A stretch of DNA of 64,000 nt from Bradyrhizobium sp. sBnM-33 (GCF_032917945.1 NZ_CP136624.1:5208001-5272000), one strand, 5' to 3'. Positions 1 to 9,645 are shown, counted from the first letter of the stretch. Program-made: numbers and translations. The notes: generated by a model from the sequence alone, not told the origin.

Positions 1-149
1 AAAGCTTTACGATTGTCTCGAGTTGATTGTCGTGACCCAAATAGGCTACGAAAAGAAGATTGGATGACGGGTCTGTTGCCGAAATGTGACTAGTTAAGGT
101 TGTATTGGGGCTGCAATGTTGCTTTGTAGGCGCGCCGCAGGCGGTCCGG

Positions 150-1292
150 ATGATTAACTATGGATCACAGGATCGGCTTCTAACAGCGGTCGACGCTATA
201 TACGAAGCAGCTACGGACCCATCGAAATGGCCAGCCGCGTTGGGAGCAATTGCGGATTGCTTCGGGGATGTGGGCGCGGTGTTGGTTTGGCGTCGGGATG
301 ATGGATCGTTTGGTACGATTGTATCCGATACGCTAATAGATGCACAAAGAGATTACGAAGAGAGTGGTTGGGCCAACCGCGATATTAGAGCTACTCGGGC
401 GACAGAGCGTGGCTATTTCTTTAACGGAGTGCCGATCACTGACCGGCACCTCTGTTCACCCGACGAAATCAGAAATGACCCGTGCTACACGCAATTCTTA
501 GCCAAGCAAGGGCTCGGCTGGGTTGCGGGAATCGCCGTGTCTCCGGAGCCGCACGTCGGAGTTCTTGTCAGCGTTCAGCGCGATTCTAGCCGCAAGTCGG
601 AATTCTCGGATGATGAGCTCGGCTTGCTGGTCATTATTGGCCGGCATATTGAGAAATCACTGCGCCTGTCAATCAGACTGCTCGATGCCGAGCTAACTAG
701 ACTTGGACTGGGTGAAGCATTGGCGAGAATCGGAATCGGGGTTTTTTCACTGGATTCACTCGGCCGCGTCGTTTTTTCAAATCCAGCAGGGCGACGGCTC
801 ATCGGAGATGAACTTCATTTGGTGCAGGATCGATTGCGGATCGGTTCCGGCAGTACTCGTGAAGCGATTGATGAGGCTATCACGCATACGCTCCGCGGAT
901 ATCGTCACGATTTGGTCGCTGAGCCAAAACCTTTGCTCGTTCACTCCCTCAACTCGAACCGGCGGCTGGTAATCTATTTGCTTCCAATCGGGACGCGGAC
1001 CAGTCTCGCCGAGGAGTTTCTAACGAACACACGAGCTATTGTGCTCGTCATCGAACAGAAGCTCGACGAACCTCCTGATCCAACACTAGTTCGCGACGTT
1101 TTAGGCCTCACCTTGGGAGAAGCCCGCATCGCCGCACTTGTGGGCTCAGGCCTGCCACCCAGAGAGGCGGCAGAGCGACTTGGGATAGCGGAAGATACAG
1201 CGCGGAATTTGCTCAAGCGCGTATTTTCAAAAGTGGGCGTCTCTCGGCAGAGCGAATTAGTAGGGTTACTAGCAAAGCTCGTGCTTCGCTAA
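150..1292 (+). CDS. LuxR-type helix-turn-helix transcriptional regulator
   Basis: Predicted DNA-binding regulator of about 380 aa. The C-terminal ~65 residues (from about LVRDVLGLTLGEARIAALV to the end) form a GerE/LuxR-type helix-turn-helix, with the typical 'LTxxEAxxAxLvxxGlpxxEaAerLgIaxxTaRnxLkrvfxKxgvsrQsELv' pattern. The N-terminal ~250 residues carry no receiver motif and look like the PAS/GAF-like sensor module of orphan rhizobial LuxR proteins (family inference). An earlier in-frame ATG exists at 105, but homologues usually begin close to the ATG at 150 (MINYGSQDRLLTAVDAIYEAA), so I chose that one. The gene is clearly less GC-rich than its neighbours, with many A/T third positions, which suggests acquisition. 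It stands alone on the plus strand, and the ligand and targets are unknown. Confidence 0.8.
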   Translation: MINYGSQDRLLTAVDAIYEAATDPSKWPAALGAIADCFGDVGAVLVWRRDDGSFGTIVSDTLIDAQRDYEESGWANRDIRATRATERGYFFNGVPITDRHLCSPDEIRNDPCYTQFLAKQGLGWVAGIAVSPEPHVGVLVSVQRDSSRKSEFSDDELGLLVIIGRHIEKSLRLSIRLLDAELTRLGLGEALARIGIGVFSLDSLGRVVFSNPAGRRLIGDELHLVQDRLRIGSGSTREAIDEAITHTLRGYRHDLVAEPKPLLVHSLNSNRRLVIYLLPIGTRTSLAEEFLTNTRAIVLVIEQKLDEPPDPTLVRDVLGLTLGEARIAALVGSGLPPREAAERLGIAEDTARNLLKRVFSKVGVSRQSELVGLLAKLVLR

Positions 1293-1450
1293 TGATTGCC
1301 GTGACAGCATCGCGGCGCGGCGCATGGCTCATCGTTAGGTGCCAACGCCCGACCCGTCAATCGAGTGCAACGTCACCCAATCCGCATCTGATGACTGAGC
1401 GGCTGTCGCGGTGATCTGGATGGGATGCGGTACCGTCGGTGTGTAGCCAC

Positions 1451-1480
1451 ATCCGGGGCAACTCTCACACTGCCCCGGAT
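1451..1480. terminator. Perfect 10-bp inverted repeat, possible terminator or leader hairpin
   Basis: The arms ATCCGGGGCA and TGCCCCGGAT are perfectly complementary around a 10-nt loop. The hairpin lies between the end of the LuxR-type gene and the small secreted-protein gene at 1580. No T-run follows on either strand, so an intrinsic terminator is only one option. It could also be a 5'-UTR structure or a protein-binding site. Confidence 0.4.
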
Positions 1481-1579
1481 ATCGCCGGAGTTCGTCCGCG
1501 CTGCGGCCTTCGCCGGGAAACCATCTCTCTCTCGCGCGCGCGGGCGCGTTGTGCGGAGAGAACCATAGGAGGATGGCTC

Positions 1580-1885
1580 ATGCGAACCTCAATTCTCTTG
1601 ATGATGGCCGCTTTTGGAACCGCGCTCACCATGCCGGCATTGGCTCAGCAGTCGACCGCGCCTGGCCAGCAGGAGGTGCAAACCGACAAACAGATGCAGG
1701 AGGAAGCGGACAAAGGAATCAAGACCCGCGACTCCGGACAATCCGGCCTTGTAAGCGAACAGGAACAGCCCGGTGCCTCCGCACATCCGCCCGGACAGCC
1801 CAATCCGAGCAGCCAAACGACGGGTTCGGGCGCTGGCACGAGCGGCGGCGCGCAGGGGGCGGCGCCGAGTAGCAGTCCGCGCTAG
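1580..1885 (+). CDS. Small secreted Gln/Ser/Gly-rich hypothetical protein
   Basis: A 101-aa protein with a clear Sec signal peptide: MRTSILLMMAAFGTALTMPALAQ, with likely cleavage after ALA. The mature part is low-complexity and rich in Q, G, S, P and E, with no recognisable domain. The start at 1580 is supported by an AGGAGG-type Shine-Dalgarno at about 1567-1572; the frame is open upstream to 1439, but that part is not protein-like. Small exported proteins of this kind are frequent in Bradyrhizobium and mostly uncharacterised. Function unknown. Confidence 0.7.
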   Translation: MRTSILLMMAAFGTALTMPALAQQSTAPGQQEVQTDKQMQEEADKGIKTRDSGQSGLVSEQEQPGASAHPPGQPNPSSQTTGSGAGTSGGAQGAAPSSSPR

Positions 1886-1925
1886 CCCTGAGTTTCAGCA
1901 AGGGTGATCCGACACGACGTGCGGC

Positions 1926-4682
1926 CTACGCCGTGCGCGCCTCGTTCTTGCGCTTGTGGACACGGCGCGTGCGCCCGGCATCAGGACGCTGACGATGCTC
2001 TGACAACAGCGGCCTGATCTCCGCTGCCGGCTTCGGCGCGCTGAACAGGTAGCCCTGCATTTCCGAGCAGCCGAGTTCGCGCAGCAATTCGCGCTGCTGC
2101 TCGGTCTCGACGCCTTCGGCGGTTGTCGTCATGTGGCGCTCGGCGGCGATGTTCACCACCGCCTCCACGATGCAGGACGAGCCTTCCGGCTCGGCGATAT
2201 CGGTGATGAAGCAACGGTCGATCTTGATCTTGTCAAACGGAAAACGCTGCAGATAACTCAGCGAGGAATAGCCGGTGCCGAAATCGTCGAGCGCGATGCG
2301 AACGCCGATGGTGCGAAGGTCGTGCAGAACGGCGAGCGCCGCCTCGTCGTCGCGGATAAGGACCGCCTCGGTGATCTCGAGCTCCAGCCGGTCCGCGGCG
2401 AGGCCGGATGCGGCCAGCGCCGCCATCACCTTCAGCGCCAGCGTGCCGCTCCTGAATTGAACTGGGGAGACGTTGACCACGAGCCTGACATGGCCGGGCC
2501 AGCTCGCCGCCTCCTTGCAGGCAGCAGTCAGCACCCACTCGCCGAGCTGGTTGATCAGGCCAGTGTCCTCGGCGAGCGGCACGAACTCGGCCGGCGAAAT
2601 CATGCCGCGCTGCGGATGGCGCCAGCGCACCAGCGCCTCGCAGCCGGTGATCGCGTTGGTCTGCAAGCTGAGGCACGGTTGGTAGTAGACTTCGAAGCCA
2701 CCGTCGACGAGCGCCTGGCGCAGGTCCATTTCCAGGCTGCGGCGGGCGCGGACCTCGGCTTCCATGTCCGGTTCGAAGAAGCGATAAGTGCGGCGGCCGG
2801 CGGCCTTGGCGGCGTACATCGCCAGATCCGCGTTCTTCAGGATCTGGTCGATGTCGGATCCGTCTTGCGGCGCGAGCGCAATGCCGATGCTGGCGTCGGT
2901 GGTTACCTGATGACCGAGGCATTGGTAGGGCGAGCGGATCGCCTCGAAGATGCGGCTGACGAGCTTCATCACGTCGTCGATATCCTCGATCCCGGTCTGC
3001 ACGATGGCGAATTCATCGCCGCCGAGCCGGGCCACGAAATCGGATCTCCGCGCGCAGGCGGCGAGGCTGGCGGCGACCGATTTCAGGAGTTCGTCGCCGA
3101 TCATGTGGCCGAGCGAATCGTTGACGCTCTTGAATTCGTCTATATCGATATAGAGCACCGCCAGTTGCCGGTTCGGCGCGACGTAAGACAATTCGCGCTT
3201 GAGCCGCTCGTGGAACAGGGTGCGGTTCGGCAGGTCCGTCAGCGCGTCGTAATGGGCGAGGTGAGTGATGCGCTCCTCGGCGCGCCGCCGCTCGGTGATG
3301 TCTTCATGGGTTGCCAGCCATCCGCCGTCGGCGACCGGCTCGTTGACGACCTGGATCGAACGTCCGTCGGGGGTCGATATCACCATGGCGTTAGGGTGTG
3401 CGATGTCGCGTAGCACCACCTCGACGTAATGATCGACGTCGCCGACGAACGTGCCCGTCTCCTTGCGATGCGCGATCACCTCGCGAAAACTGCAACCCGG
3501 CTTTACGATTTCGGCCGACAGGCCGTACATTTCGAGATACCGCCTGTTGCAGATGATGAGCTGCTGCTTCGCGTCGAACAGCAGCAGGCCCTGCGTCATG
3601 TTGTTCACGGCAGTGTCGAGACGGTGCTTTTCCAGCGTCAGCCGCTGCTTCGATGCGCGGTGCTGATAGGAAAGCTTGCGGACGACGAGAAACAGCAGGC
3701 CGGCGATCGCCAGCACGGAAAGCCCGGTGATCGCAATCAAGCTTCCGATCTGCTCGCGCCAGTCCGCGAGTGCGGCCGATGTCGTCGTCGATGCGATGAT
3801 CACAACCGGAAAATTAGTCAGCGCGCGGGACGCGATAAGCCGGTCCTCGCCGTCGATCGGGCTGGTCAGACGCGAGGTGCTGCGGGGCACCTCGAAGACC
3901 TGCCGCTGCGCGGCTGGACCGGTGTTGAAGTTCTTGCCGATCAGCTCAGGCACATGCGGGTAACGCGACAGCAGCGTTCCGTCGCTGTGGTGCATGGCGA
4001 TGGTAGCGCCGGGGCCGAGGGCTATGGTTGCGAAGAATTTTTCGAAATTGGCCGGCTCGATGCCGCGGCCGATGACGCCGAGGAATTCGCCTTTCGGCCC
4101 GATGATCTTGCGCGCGATCACGGTGGTCCAGGCGCCGGTGATGCGGCTGTAGACCGGCTCGACCAGCATCTCCGGCGACTCCCGGCCGGACTTGAATGTT
4201 CTGAAGAAGGCGCGGTCCGCCGAGTTGACCGGCGGCGGCGGCCAGACGGCCGACGCATTGATCAGATTGCCTTCAGCGTCGAAAACGTTGATTCCGCCGA
4301 CATAGGACAGCGCGTCGATCTTGGATTTCAGGACGAGATGGATGTCATGGCCGGACATCCGGCGCTTGTAGTTGTCGGGCGTAGCGATCCCGCTGGAACG
4401 CATGAACGCGATCAGGTCCTTCTGTACGACCTGAAAATCTTCGAGCTGCTGGTCGAAATGTCGGGCGAGCAACAGCACGGTGTTTTCGAGCTCGCGTTCG
4501 CTATTGCGCAGCGCGCGCTCGCGGAAATTGCCGGCCATGATGGTCGCGCCGATCGCGATGGTGGCGATCAAAAGCGTGCCGCCCAGGATCAACCAGCGGA
4601 TCGGGCCGCGGCGAAAGGCGAACGCAATCCTGAACGCTTTGGTGCCGGTTGAAGCCATGGAACGCGATCGCTGCCGGGACAT
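1926..4682 (-). CDS. Membrane-bound Cache-PAS-GGDEF-EAL cyclic-di-GMP turnover protein
   Basis: Bifunctional candidate for c-di-GMP synthesis and breakdown, about 918 aa. Order of parts: TM helix (about 29-51), periplasmic Cache-type sensor (about 60-300), second TM helix (about 312-334), PAS domain (about 355-460), GGDEF domain with an intact GGDEF motif (near 552), and EAL domain with an intact EAL signature (CEALVRW, near 681) plus NVSPVQF, DDFGTGYSSL, KIDRCF and TAEGVE. The key residues of both catalytic domains are present, so neither can be dismissed as degenerate from sequence. A TTG at 4709 and an ATG at 4658 are alternative starts; a GGAGG lies upstream of 4682. The gene is monocistronic and the sensor ligand is unknown. 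Confidence 0.93.
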   Translation of the reverse strand: MSRQRSRSMASTGTKAFRIAFAFRRGPIRWLILGGTLLIATIAIGATIMAGNFRERALRNSERELENTVLLLARHFDQQLEDFQVVQKDLIAFMRSSGIATPDNYKRRMSGHDIHLVLKSKIDALSYVGGINVFDAEGNLINASAVWPPPPVNSADRAFFRTFKSGRESPEMLVEPVYSRITGAWTTVIARKIIGPKGEFLGVIGRGIEPANFEKFFATIALGPGATIAMHHSDGTLLSRYPHVPELIGKNFNTGPAAQRQVFEVPRSTSRLTSPIDGEDRLIASRALTNFPVVIIASTTTSAALADWREQIGSLIAITGLSVLAIAGLLFLVVRKLSYQHRASKQRLTLEKHRLDTAVNNMTQGLLLFDAKQQLIICNRRYLEMYGLSAEIVKPGCSFREVIAHRKETGTFVGDVDHYVEVVLRDIAHPNAMVISTPDGRSIQVVNEPVADGGWLATHEDITERRRAEERITHLAHYDALTDLPNRTLFHERLKRELSYVAPNRQLAVLYIDIDEFKSVNDSLGHMIGDELLKSVAASLAACARRSDFVARLGGDEFAIVQTGIEDIDDVMKLVSRIFEAIRSPYQCLGHQVTTDASIGIALAPQDGSDIDQILKNADLAMYAAKAAGRRTYRFFEPDMEAEVRARRSLEMDLRQALVDGGFEVYYQPCLSLQTNAITGCEALVRWRHPQRGMISPAEFVPLAEDTGLINQLGEWVLTAACKEAASWPGHVRLVVNVSPVQFRSGTLALKVMAALAASGLAADRLELEITEAVLIRDDEAALAVLHDLRTIGVRIALDDFGTGYSSLSYLQRFPFDKIKIDRCFITDIAEPEGSSCIVEAVVNIAAERHMTTTAEGVETEQQRELLRELGCSEMQGYLFSAPKPAAEIRPLLSEHRQRPDAGRTRRVHKRKNEARTA

Positions 4683-4848
4683 GAGCTGCCGGAAGCGGCG
4701 TCCTCCCAAATCCGGCGCATAGATCGGTACCGCGCCGGGATGGAATTGACGTTAGGAAGTCTGGTTAATGAATGGTTAGTTCGGTGGCAGTGGGTTCCGC
4801 CGACAACCACAGGGCCACTCGCTTGACGGTGGAACCGGCGAGCGAAAA

Positions 4849-5115
4849 TCACCGTATGGATGTCAGAGGTCGACGTGTGCGCTTCTTCACAACGGCGCCG
4901 GCGGACGAGCCGTCCGGCATTGCGTACCCCTGGCTGAATCGTCGCGGATCAGTGTAGGGATTGCCCGGACCCTTGTTCTGACAGTTGGCGTTCGGATAAT
5001 AAAACGCGCAGTAGCCGGGTTCGTAGATCACCTGCTGAGCCGTCGCGGGCGTCATGGCAGGTGCCGAGATCACGGCCAACGCGGCTGCCGCGCCAACAAG
5101 CCTGTAGATCGACAT
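4849..5115 (-). CDS. Small secreted hypothetical protein
   Basis: An 88-aa protein starting MSIYRLVGAAAALAVISAP, with a Sec signal peptide cleaved near TPATAQQ. The short mature region has two Cys (EPGYCAFYYPNANCQ) that could form a disulfide, followed by an Asn/Pro/Gly-rich stretch and a basic tail. The frame runs on upstream, but the signal peptide fixes the start at 5115. I do not recognise a named family. It follows moaC on the same strand with about 110 bp between them, so it is probably independently expressed. Confidence 0.7.
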   Translation of the reverse strand: MSIYRLVGAAAALAVISAPAMTPATAQQVIYEPGYCAFYYPNANCQNKGPGNPYTDPRRFSQGYAMPDGSSAGAVVKKRTRRPLTSIR

Positions 5116-5225
5116 CGGATTCTTCCTTGTGAACGTCCCGATGGAGACAACCCCGCACGCCCGAGCGCATTCCTCGCCGCGCCGGTCACACCCGCGTGAC
5201 GAGGGCGACGCCGTCGCCGGGGGGC

Positions 5226-5729
5226 TTACCGCTCCGCGCGATAATGGCCGGACTTGCCGCCGCTCTTCTCGACGAGATGGATGCCTTCGATGCGAACACC
5301 GCGCTCGACCGCCTTGATCATGTCGTAGATCGTCAGGCACGCGACCGACACCGCCGTCAGCGCTTCCATCTCGACGCCGGTAGGGCCGGTGACCTTGACG
5401 GTGGCGCGGACGATGCACCCCGAAAGCTTCTTGTCAGGCGTGATGTCGAGCGTCACCTTGGAGAGCGCCAGCGGATGGCACAGCGGGATCAATTCCGACG
5501 TGCGCTTGGCCGCCATGATGCCGGCGATGCGGGCCGTGCCCAGCACGTCGCCCTTCTTGGCATTGCCGGAGACGATCAGGTCGAGCGTCGTCTTGGCCAT
5601 GACGACGCACCCCTCGGCAGTGGCGGTGCGCTCGGTCGCTGCCTTCGCGGAGACGTCAACCATCCGCGCTTCGCCGGCGGCATCGATATGGGTGAGGGCA
5701 GCGTCGCCTTTGGAAGCCTTCCGCGCCAT
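5226..5729 (-). CDS. moaC: Cyclic pyranopterin monophosphate synthase MoaC
   Basis: Second step of molybdenum cofactor biosynthesis: converts the MoaA product 3',8-cyclo-GTP into cyclic pyranopterin monophosphate. The 167 aa match the usual MoaC length. Family signatures are visible: [22 protein letters not shown] near the middle, [24 protein letters not shown] with the conserved acidic residue, and [11 protein letters not shown] at the C-terminus. The start lies 3 nt after the trpC stop, so trpD-trpC-moaC reads as one operon. In related genomes I recall moeA and lexA following, but here a small secreted-protein gene comes next. Confidence 0.96.
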   Translation of the reverse strand: MARKASKGDAALTHIDAAGEARMVDVSAKAATERTATAEGCVVMAKTTLDLIVSGNAKKGDVLGTARIAGIMAAKRTSELIPLCHPLALSKVTLDITPDKKLSGCIVRATVKVTGPTGVEMEALTAVSVACLTIYDMIKAVERGVRIEGIHLVEKSGGKSGHYRAER

Positions 5730-5732
5730 CTG

Positions 5733-6554
5733 CTAGCCGGTCCCGGTCGCGCGGGCCGTATCGGAACGTGCCAGCAACGCGCGGGTGGCCGCGGTCACAT
5801 CGGCCTGCCGCATCAGGCTTTCGCCGACCAGGAAGGTCGACATGCCGACGCGCTCGAGCCGCGCGAGATCATCAGGCGTAAAGATGCCGCTTTCGCCGAC
5901 CATCAGGCGATCGTGCGGGATCAGCGGCGCCAGCGCCTCGCTGGTCGCAAGTGTCGTCTCGAAGGTGCGCAAGTTACGGTTGTTGACGCCGATCATCGGC
6001 GAACGAAGTTTTAGCGCGCGGTCGAGCTCAGCGCGGTCGTGGATTTCGATCAGCACGTCGATGCCGAGCGCGATTGCCGCGTCCTCGATATCCCTCGCGG
6101 TCGCATCGTCGAGCGCAGCCATGATGATCAGGATGCAGTCCGCGCCATGAGCGCGGGCTTCCACCACCTGATAGGTGTCGAACAGGAAGTCCTTGCGCAG
6201 CACCGGCAGATTGGTTGCCGCGCGCGCCGCCACCATGAAATCGAGATGGCCCTGGAAGGAGGGCGCATCCGTCAGCACCGACAGGCACGCCGCGCCGCCA
6301 GCCTCGTAAGCCTTGGCCAGTGCCGGCGGATCGAAATCTGCGCGGATCAGCCCCTTGGACGGCGAGGCCTTCTTCACCTCGGCGATCAGCGCGTAGTCGC
6401 TACGGGCGAGTTTTTCCCGAATGGCGCGGACGAAGCCGCGCGGCGGCGGGGCCGCTTTGGCGCGGGCTTCAATCTCGGAAAGCGGGTGCGCCCGCTTTGC
6501 GGCCGCAATCTCTTCGCGCTTGTAGGTCTCGATCTTGCTCAGGATATCGGACAT
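5733..6554 (-). CDS. trpC: Indole-3-glycerol-phosphate synthase
   Basis: Tryptophan pathway enzyme that closes the indole ring from 1-(2-carboxyphenylamino)-1-deoxyribulose-5-phosphate. The 273-aa (beta/alpha)8 protein shows the expected signatures: [13 protein letters not shown] with the catalytic Lys residues, [22 protein letters not shown], and VGESGI with the phosphate-binding loop. It starts 19 nt downstream of the trpD stop and is followed after 3 nt by moaC. It is a stand-alone TrpC, not fused to TrpF. Confidence 0.97.
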   Translation of the reverse strand: MSDILSKIETYKREEIAAAKRAHPLSEIEARAKAAPPPRGFVRAIREKLARSDYALIAEVKKASPSKGLIRADFDPPALAKAYEAGGAACLSVLTDAPSFQGHLDFMVAARAATNLPVLRKDFLFDTYQVVEARAHGADCILIIMAALDDATARDIEDAAIALGIDVLIEIHDRAELDRALKLRSPMIGVNNRNLRTFETTLATSEALAPLIPHDRLMVGESGIFTPDDLARLERVGMSTFLVGESLMRQADVTAATRALLARSDTARATGTG

Positions 6555-6573
6555 TTCTGGCGCCTCTTTGGAC

Positions 6574-7587
6574 TCAGCCGCGCGAAACCGCGACGAGGTG
6601 CTTCAGCCGTGCCGCCGCCGCACCGCTATCGAGCGATTTTGCGCCGATCGCGACGCCTTCCTTCAGGTCCCTGGCACGGCCGGCCACGATCAGCGCCGCC
6701 GCGGCGTTCAACAGCGCGACGTCGCGATAGGGGCTGGGCTTGCCGTTCAGCACACCTTGCAGCGCCAGCGCGTTGGTGTCCGCATCGCCGCCCTTGAGCG
6801 CGTCGACGTTGCAACAGGTGAGGCCCGCGTCCTCCGGGGTCACCTCGAACGTGGTGATCTTGCCGTTGTCGAGGCTGGCCACAAAGCTCGGGCCGGTGAG
6901 GGTGATTTCGTCGAGCCCGTCCGAGCCGTGCACCACCCAGACGGATTCGGAGCCGAGGTTTTTCAAGACTTGCGCCAGCGGCTGCACCCAGTGCCTGGAG
7001 AACACGCCGACCATCTGGCGCTTGACGCCGGCCGGATTGGAGAGCGGCCCGAGCAGATTGAAGATCGTGCGGGTGGCGAGTTCGACCCGGGTCGGGCCGA
7101 CGTTCTTCATCGCGGGGTGATGCGCAGGCGCGAACATGAAGCCGATGCCGGCCTCCTGCACACAGCGGCCGACCTGGTCGGGGGTGAGGTCGATCTTGAC
7201 GCCGAGGGAGGCCAGTACGTCGGCAGCCCCCGAACGCGACGACAATGCGCGGTTGCCATGCTTGGCGACGGGCACGCCGGCGCCTGCAACGATGAAGGCC
7301 GCGCAGGTCGAGACGTTGACCGAACCGGAGCCGTCGCCGCCGGTGCCGACCACGTCGACGGCGTCCGCAGGCGCCTTGACCCGCAGCATCTTGCCGCGCA
7401 TCGCCGCCACCGCGCCGGTGATCTCGTCGACGGTTTCGCCGCGAACCCTGAGCGCCATCAACAGTCCGCCCATCTGCGAGGGCGTGGCCTCGCCGGACAT
7501 CATGCTGTCGAAGGCGGAGGCTGCCTCGTCACGCGACAGCGTCGCGCCGGTGGCGACTTTTCCGATGATAGATTTGAGGTCGTCCAT
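6574..7587 (-). CDS. trpD: Anthranilate phosphoribosyltransferase
   Basis: Transfers phosphoribose from PRPP to anthranilate in tryptophan synthesis. The 337 aa match the family. Visible signatures are the PRPP-binding glycine loop [15 protein letters not shown], the [21 protein letters not shown] segment, the [13 protein letters not shown] substrate loop, and [12 protein letters not shown]. It is the first gene of trpD-trpC-moaC. The glutamine amidotransferase partner (trpE/trpG) is not in the window. A double palindromic element fills the space upstream. Confidence 0.97.
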   Translation of the reverse strand: MDDLKSIIGKVATGATLSRDEAASAFDSMMSGEATPSQMGGLLMALRVRGETVDEITGAVAAMRGKMLRVKAPADAVDVVGTGGDGSGSVNVSTCAAFIVAGAGVPVAKHGNRALSSRSGAADVLASLGVKIDLTPDQVGRCVQEAGIGFMFAPAHHPAMKNVGPTRVELATRTIFNLLGPLSNPAGVKRQMVGVFSRHWVQPLAQVLKNLGSESVWVVHGSDGLDEITLTGPSFVASLDNGKITTFEVTPEDAGLTCCNVDALKGGDADTNALALQGVLNGKPSPYRDVALLNAAAALIVAGRARDLKEGVAIGAKSLDSGAAAARLKHLVAVSRG

Positions 7588-7607
7588 CGCTTGGCTTTCA
7601 AAATCGA

Positions 7608-7729
7608 GGCCTCATGGTGAGGAGGCGCTCTTGCGCCGTCTCCGGACGATGCTTCGCATCGCTCGGAGAACCATGAGGCCCGGCTCTCATCCTTCGAGAC
7701 GCGGCCAGGTGGCCGCTCCTCAGGATGAG
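7608..7729. repeat. Tandem pair of palindromic intergenic repeats
   Basis: Two adjacent palindromes lie between ppiD and trpD. The first (7608-7680) has perfect arms GGCCTCATGGT and ACCATGAGGCC, with further internal stems. The second (7686-7729) has arms CTCATCCT and AGGATGAG around a TTCGAGACGCGGCC-type core. The second resembles the element at 35751-35859, which shares the TTCGAGACG...CCTCAGG core. They are likely dispersed palindromic elements of Bradyrhizobium-type genomes. As RNA they would fold strongly and could stabilise or end transcripts. Confidence 0.75.
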
Positions 7730-7743
7730 GTGAGTTATTATGC

Positions 7744-9645
7744 TCAATTGTTCGCGCCCGTCACCTGTGCGAAGGCGGCCGCGTTGATGGAGGTGCCGAT
7801 CTGGGATTCGATCTTGGTCACGTATTGCGCGATCTGTTCTTCGGTCAAGCCGCGCTGCAACGTGTCCTTCAATTTCTTCAGCTCATCGGAGGCCATGTCG
7901 ACCGGCGGCACCGTCACGTCGGTGACGCGTAACACGATCCATTCGCTGCCACCGGTACCCGGCGTCTGGGTGACGCCGTCCTTGGGCGTCCGGAATGCGG
8001 CCGTGATGGCGGCGGAGGGCACGCCTGAAAGCGAGGCGTCGCGGCGGAAACCGGTCGCAGTCTCGACCTTTGCTCCAACTGCGGCCGCTTCGGCGGCGAG
8101 CGTGCCGCCTTGCTCGACCTTCTGCACCATTTCGGTTGCCTTCGCGCGCAGCTTGTTCGAAATCTGGTCTTCGCGCCATTTTGCCTCGACCTGGCTGCGG
8201 ACCTCGTCGAGCGGGCGCTCGCGCGAGGGGGTGATGCCGAGCACGTCGTACCAGACATAGCCGCCAGCAAACTGGATCGGTTCGTTGTCGACGCCGATAT
8301 CGCTGTTGAAGGCTTGCGAGACCACGTCGAGGCCGCGCGGAATATTCGCCACCGGCTGGCCGTCGGGCGTGCGGCCGGAGCGGTCAACGGCTTCGATCGT
8401 GACCGGGGTGAGGCCGAGCTTCTGGGAAGCCTCGACCACATTGGCGCCGCCGCTGCGCTCGTCTTCCATCTTGTTCTGGATTTCGTTGACCTTGGCGCGC
8501 GCGCGCTCGGTCGCGATTTCCTTCTTCACCTGCGCTGCGACGCTTTCATAGGTCGGCGTCACGCCCGGCTCGATCTTGCCGACCTTGACCAGCGCCACGC
8601 CGAACCGGCCCTGCACCGGCTGGCTGACTTCGCCTGACGGCAGCGAGAACGCCGCATCCGCAATCGCCGGATCGATGATCGCACTCTTTGCGATCATGCC
8701 GAGATCGACGTCGGCCAGATTGAGGTTGCGCTCCTTGGCGACGTCGTCGAACGATGTTCCCGACGTGATGCGGCTGCGCGCGGCCTGCGCTTCGCCTTCG
8801 TTCGGAAAAAACATCTGCGACACTTCGCGCTTTTCCGGCGTCCCGAGCTGGTCGCGGCGCTGCTCGAAGGCCTTCTTCGCGTCCTCGTCGGAGACCTCGG
8901 TCCACTTGCCGATCTCTTCGGGGCTGATCACGACAAAAGACACTTTGCGATATTCGGGCGCGCGGAACTGGGTTTTGCGTTCCTCGAAATAGGCGGCCAG
9001 CGCCTCGGGCGACGGCGGGTCAATCGTGCCGGCCTGCGCCGCGTCGAGCTTGACGTACTCCATCGAGCGCTGCTCGTTCTGGAAACGCGCTAGCGCCTCG
9101 ATCAGGACCTTCGGCGGCTCCGCCCCGGCCGAGACGGTGCCGGCGATCTGGCGCCGCAGCCCGACGCGCCGCTGTTCGGCGAGATAGCGCTGCTCGGTGT
9201 AGCCGAACTGGCGAATCGTGGCCTGGAAGCGCTGCGGGTCGAAGTTGCCGCCCAATCCCTTGAAATTCGGGTCGTTGTAGATCAGCCGCATGGTTTCGTC
9301 CTGCGACTGGGCAAGCCCCTTGCGCCGGGCTTCCTCATCCAGCGCCGCTTCGGCGATGGTCTGCTGCAGCACCTGTCGATCGATGCCGAAGGCGCGCGCC
9401 TGTTCAGAGGTCAGCGGACGGCCGAAACTGCGGCCGAGTTGCTGCAGCCTTTCCGTGTAGATCTGGCGGAACTGCTCCGTCGAAATCTCGGTCTTGCCAA
9501 TCGTGGCAAGGGACGACTGGCCAAATCCCTTGAAGATGTCGGCAATACCCCAAACTGCGAAACTGACAATCAAAACGCCCATCACGGTGGCCATGATAAT
9601 CTTGCCGAGCCAGTTTGATGAGGCTTTCCGAATTCCTCGAAGCAT
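7744..9645 (-). CDS. ppiD: SurA/PpiD-type peptidyl-prolyl isomerase, inner-membrane anchored
   Basis: Periplasmic folding factor of 633 aa. A single N-terminal TM anchor (about residues 14-38, KIIMATVMGVLIVSFAVWGI) is followed by a SurA-N-like region, a parvulin rotamase domain (about 260-370, with MIAKSAIIDPAIADAAFSLPSGEVSQPVQG) and a C-terminal SurA-like part. The length and topology are those of PpiD, which chaperones proteins emerging from the Sec translocon. It is transcribed divergently from tpiA and lies upstream of trpD, separated from it by palindromic repeats. Confidence 0.92.
   Translation of the reverse strand: MLRGIRKASSNWLGKIIMATVMGVLIVSFAVWGIADIFKGFGQSSLATIGKTEISTEQFRQIYTERLQQLGRSFGRPLTSEQARAFGIDRQVLQQTIAEAALDEEARRKGLAQSQDETMRLIYNDPNFKGLGGNFDPQRFQATIRQFGYTEQRYLAEQRRVGLRRQIAGTVSAGAEPPKVLIEALARFQNEQRSMEYVKLDAAQAGTIDPPSPEALAAYFEERKTQFRAPEYRKVSFVVISPEEIGKWTEVSDEDAKKAFEQRRDQLGTPEKREVSQMFFPNEGEAQAARSRITSGTSFDDVAKERNLNLADVDLGMIAKSAIIDPAIADAAFSLPSGEVSQPVQGRFGVALVKVGKIEPGVTPTYESVAAQVKKEIATERARAKVNEIQNKMEDERSGGANVVEASQKLGLTPVTIEAVDRSGRTPDGQPVANIPRGLDVVSQAFNSDIGVDNEPIQFAGGYVWYDVLGITPSRERPLDEVRSQVEAKWREDQISNKLRAKATEMVQKVEQGGTLAAEAAAVGAKVETATGFRRDASLSGVPSAAITAAFRTPKDGVTQTPGTGGSEWIVLRVTDVTVPPVDMASDELKKLKDTLQRGLTEEQIAQYVTKIESQIGTSINAAAFAQVTGANN

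Noticed and set aside
2133..3413. 426-codon plus-strand frame opposite the GGDEF-EAL gene
   Set aside because: Mirror of the real minus-strand gene; translation lacks any protein-family feature.
7588..7743. Tryptophan attenuator ahead of trpD
   Set aside because: The hairpins there belong to dispersed palindromic elements; no short ORF with clustered Trp codons is present.
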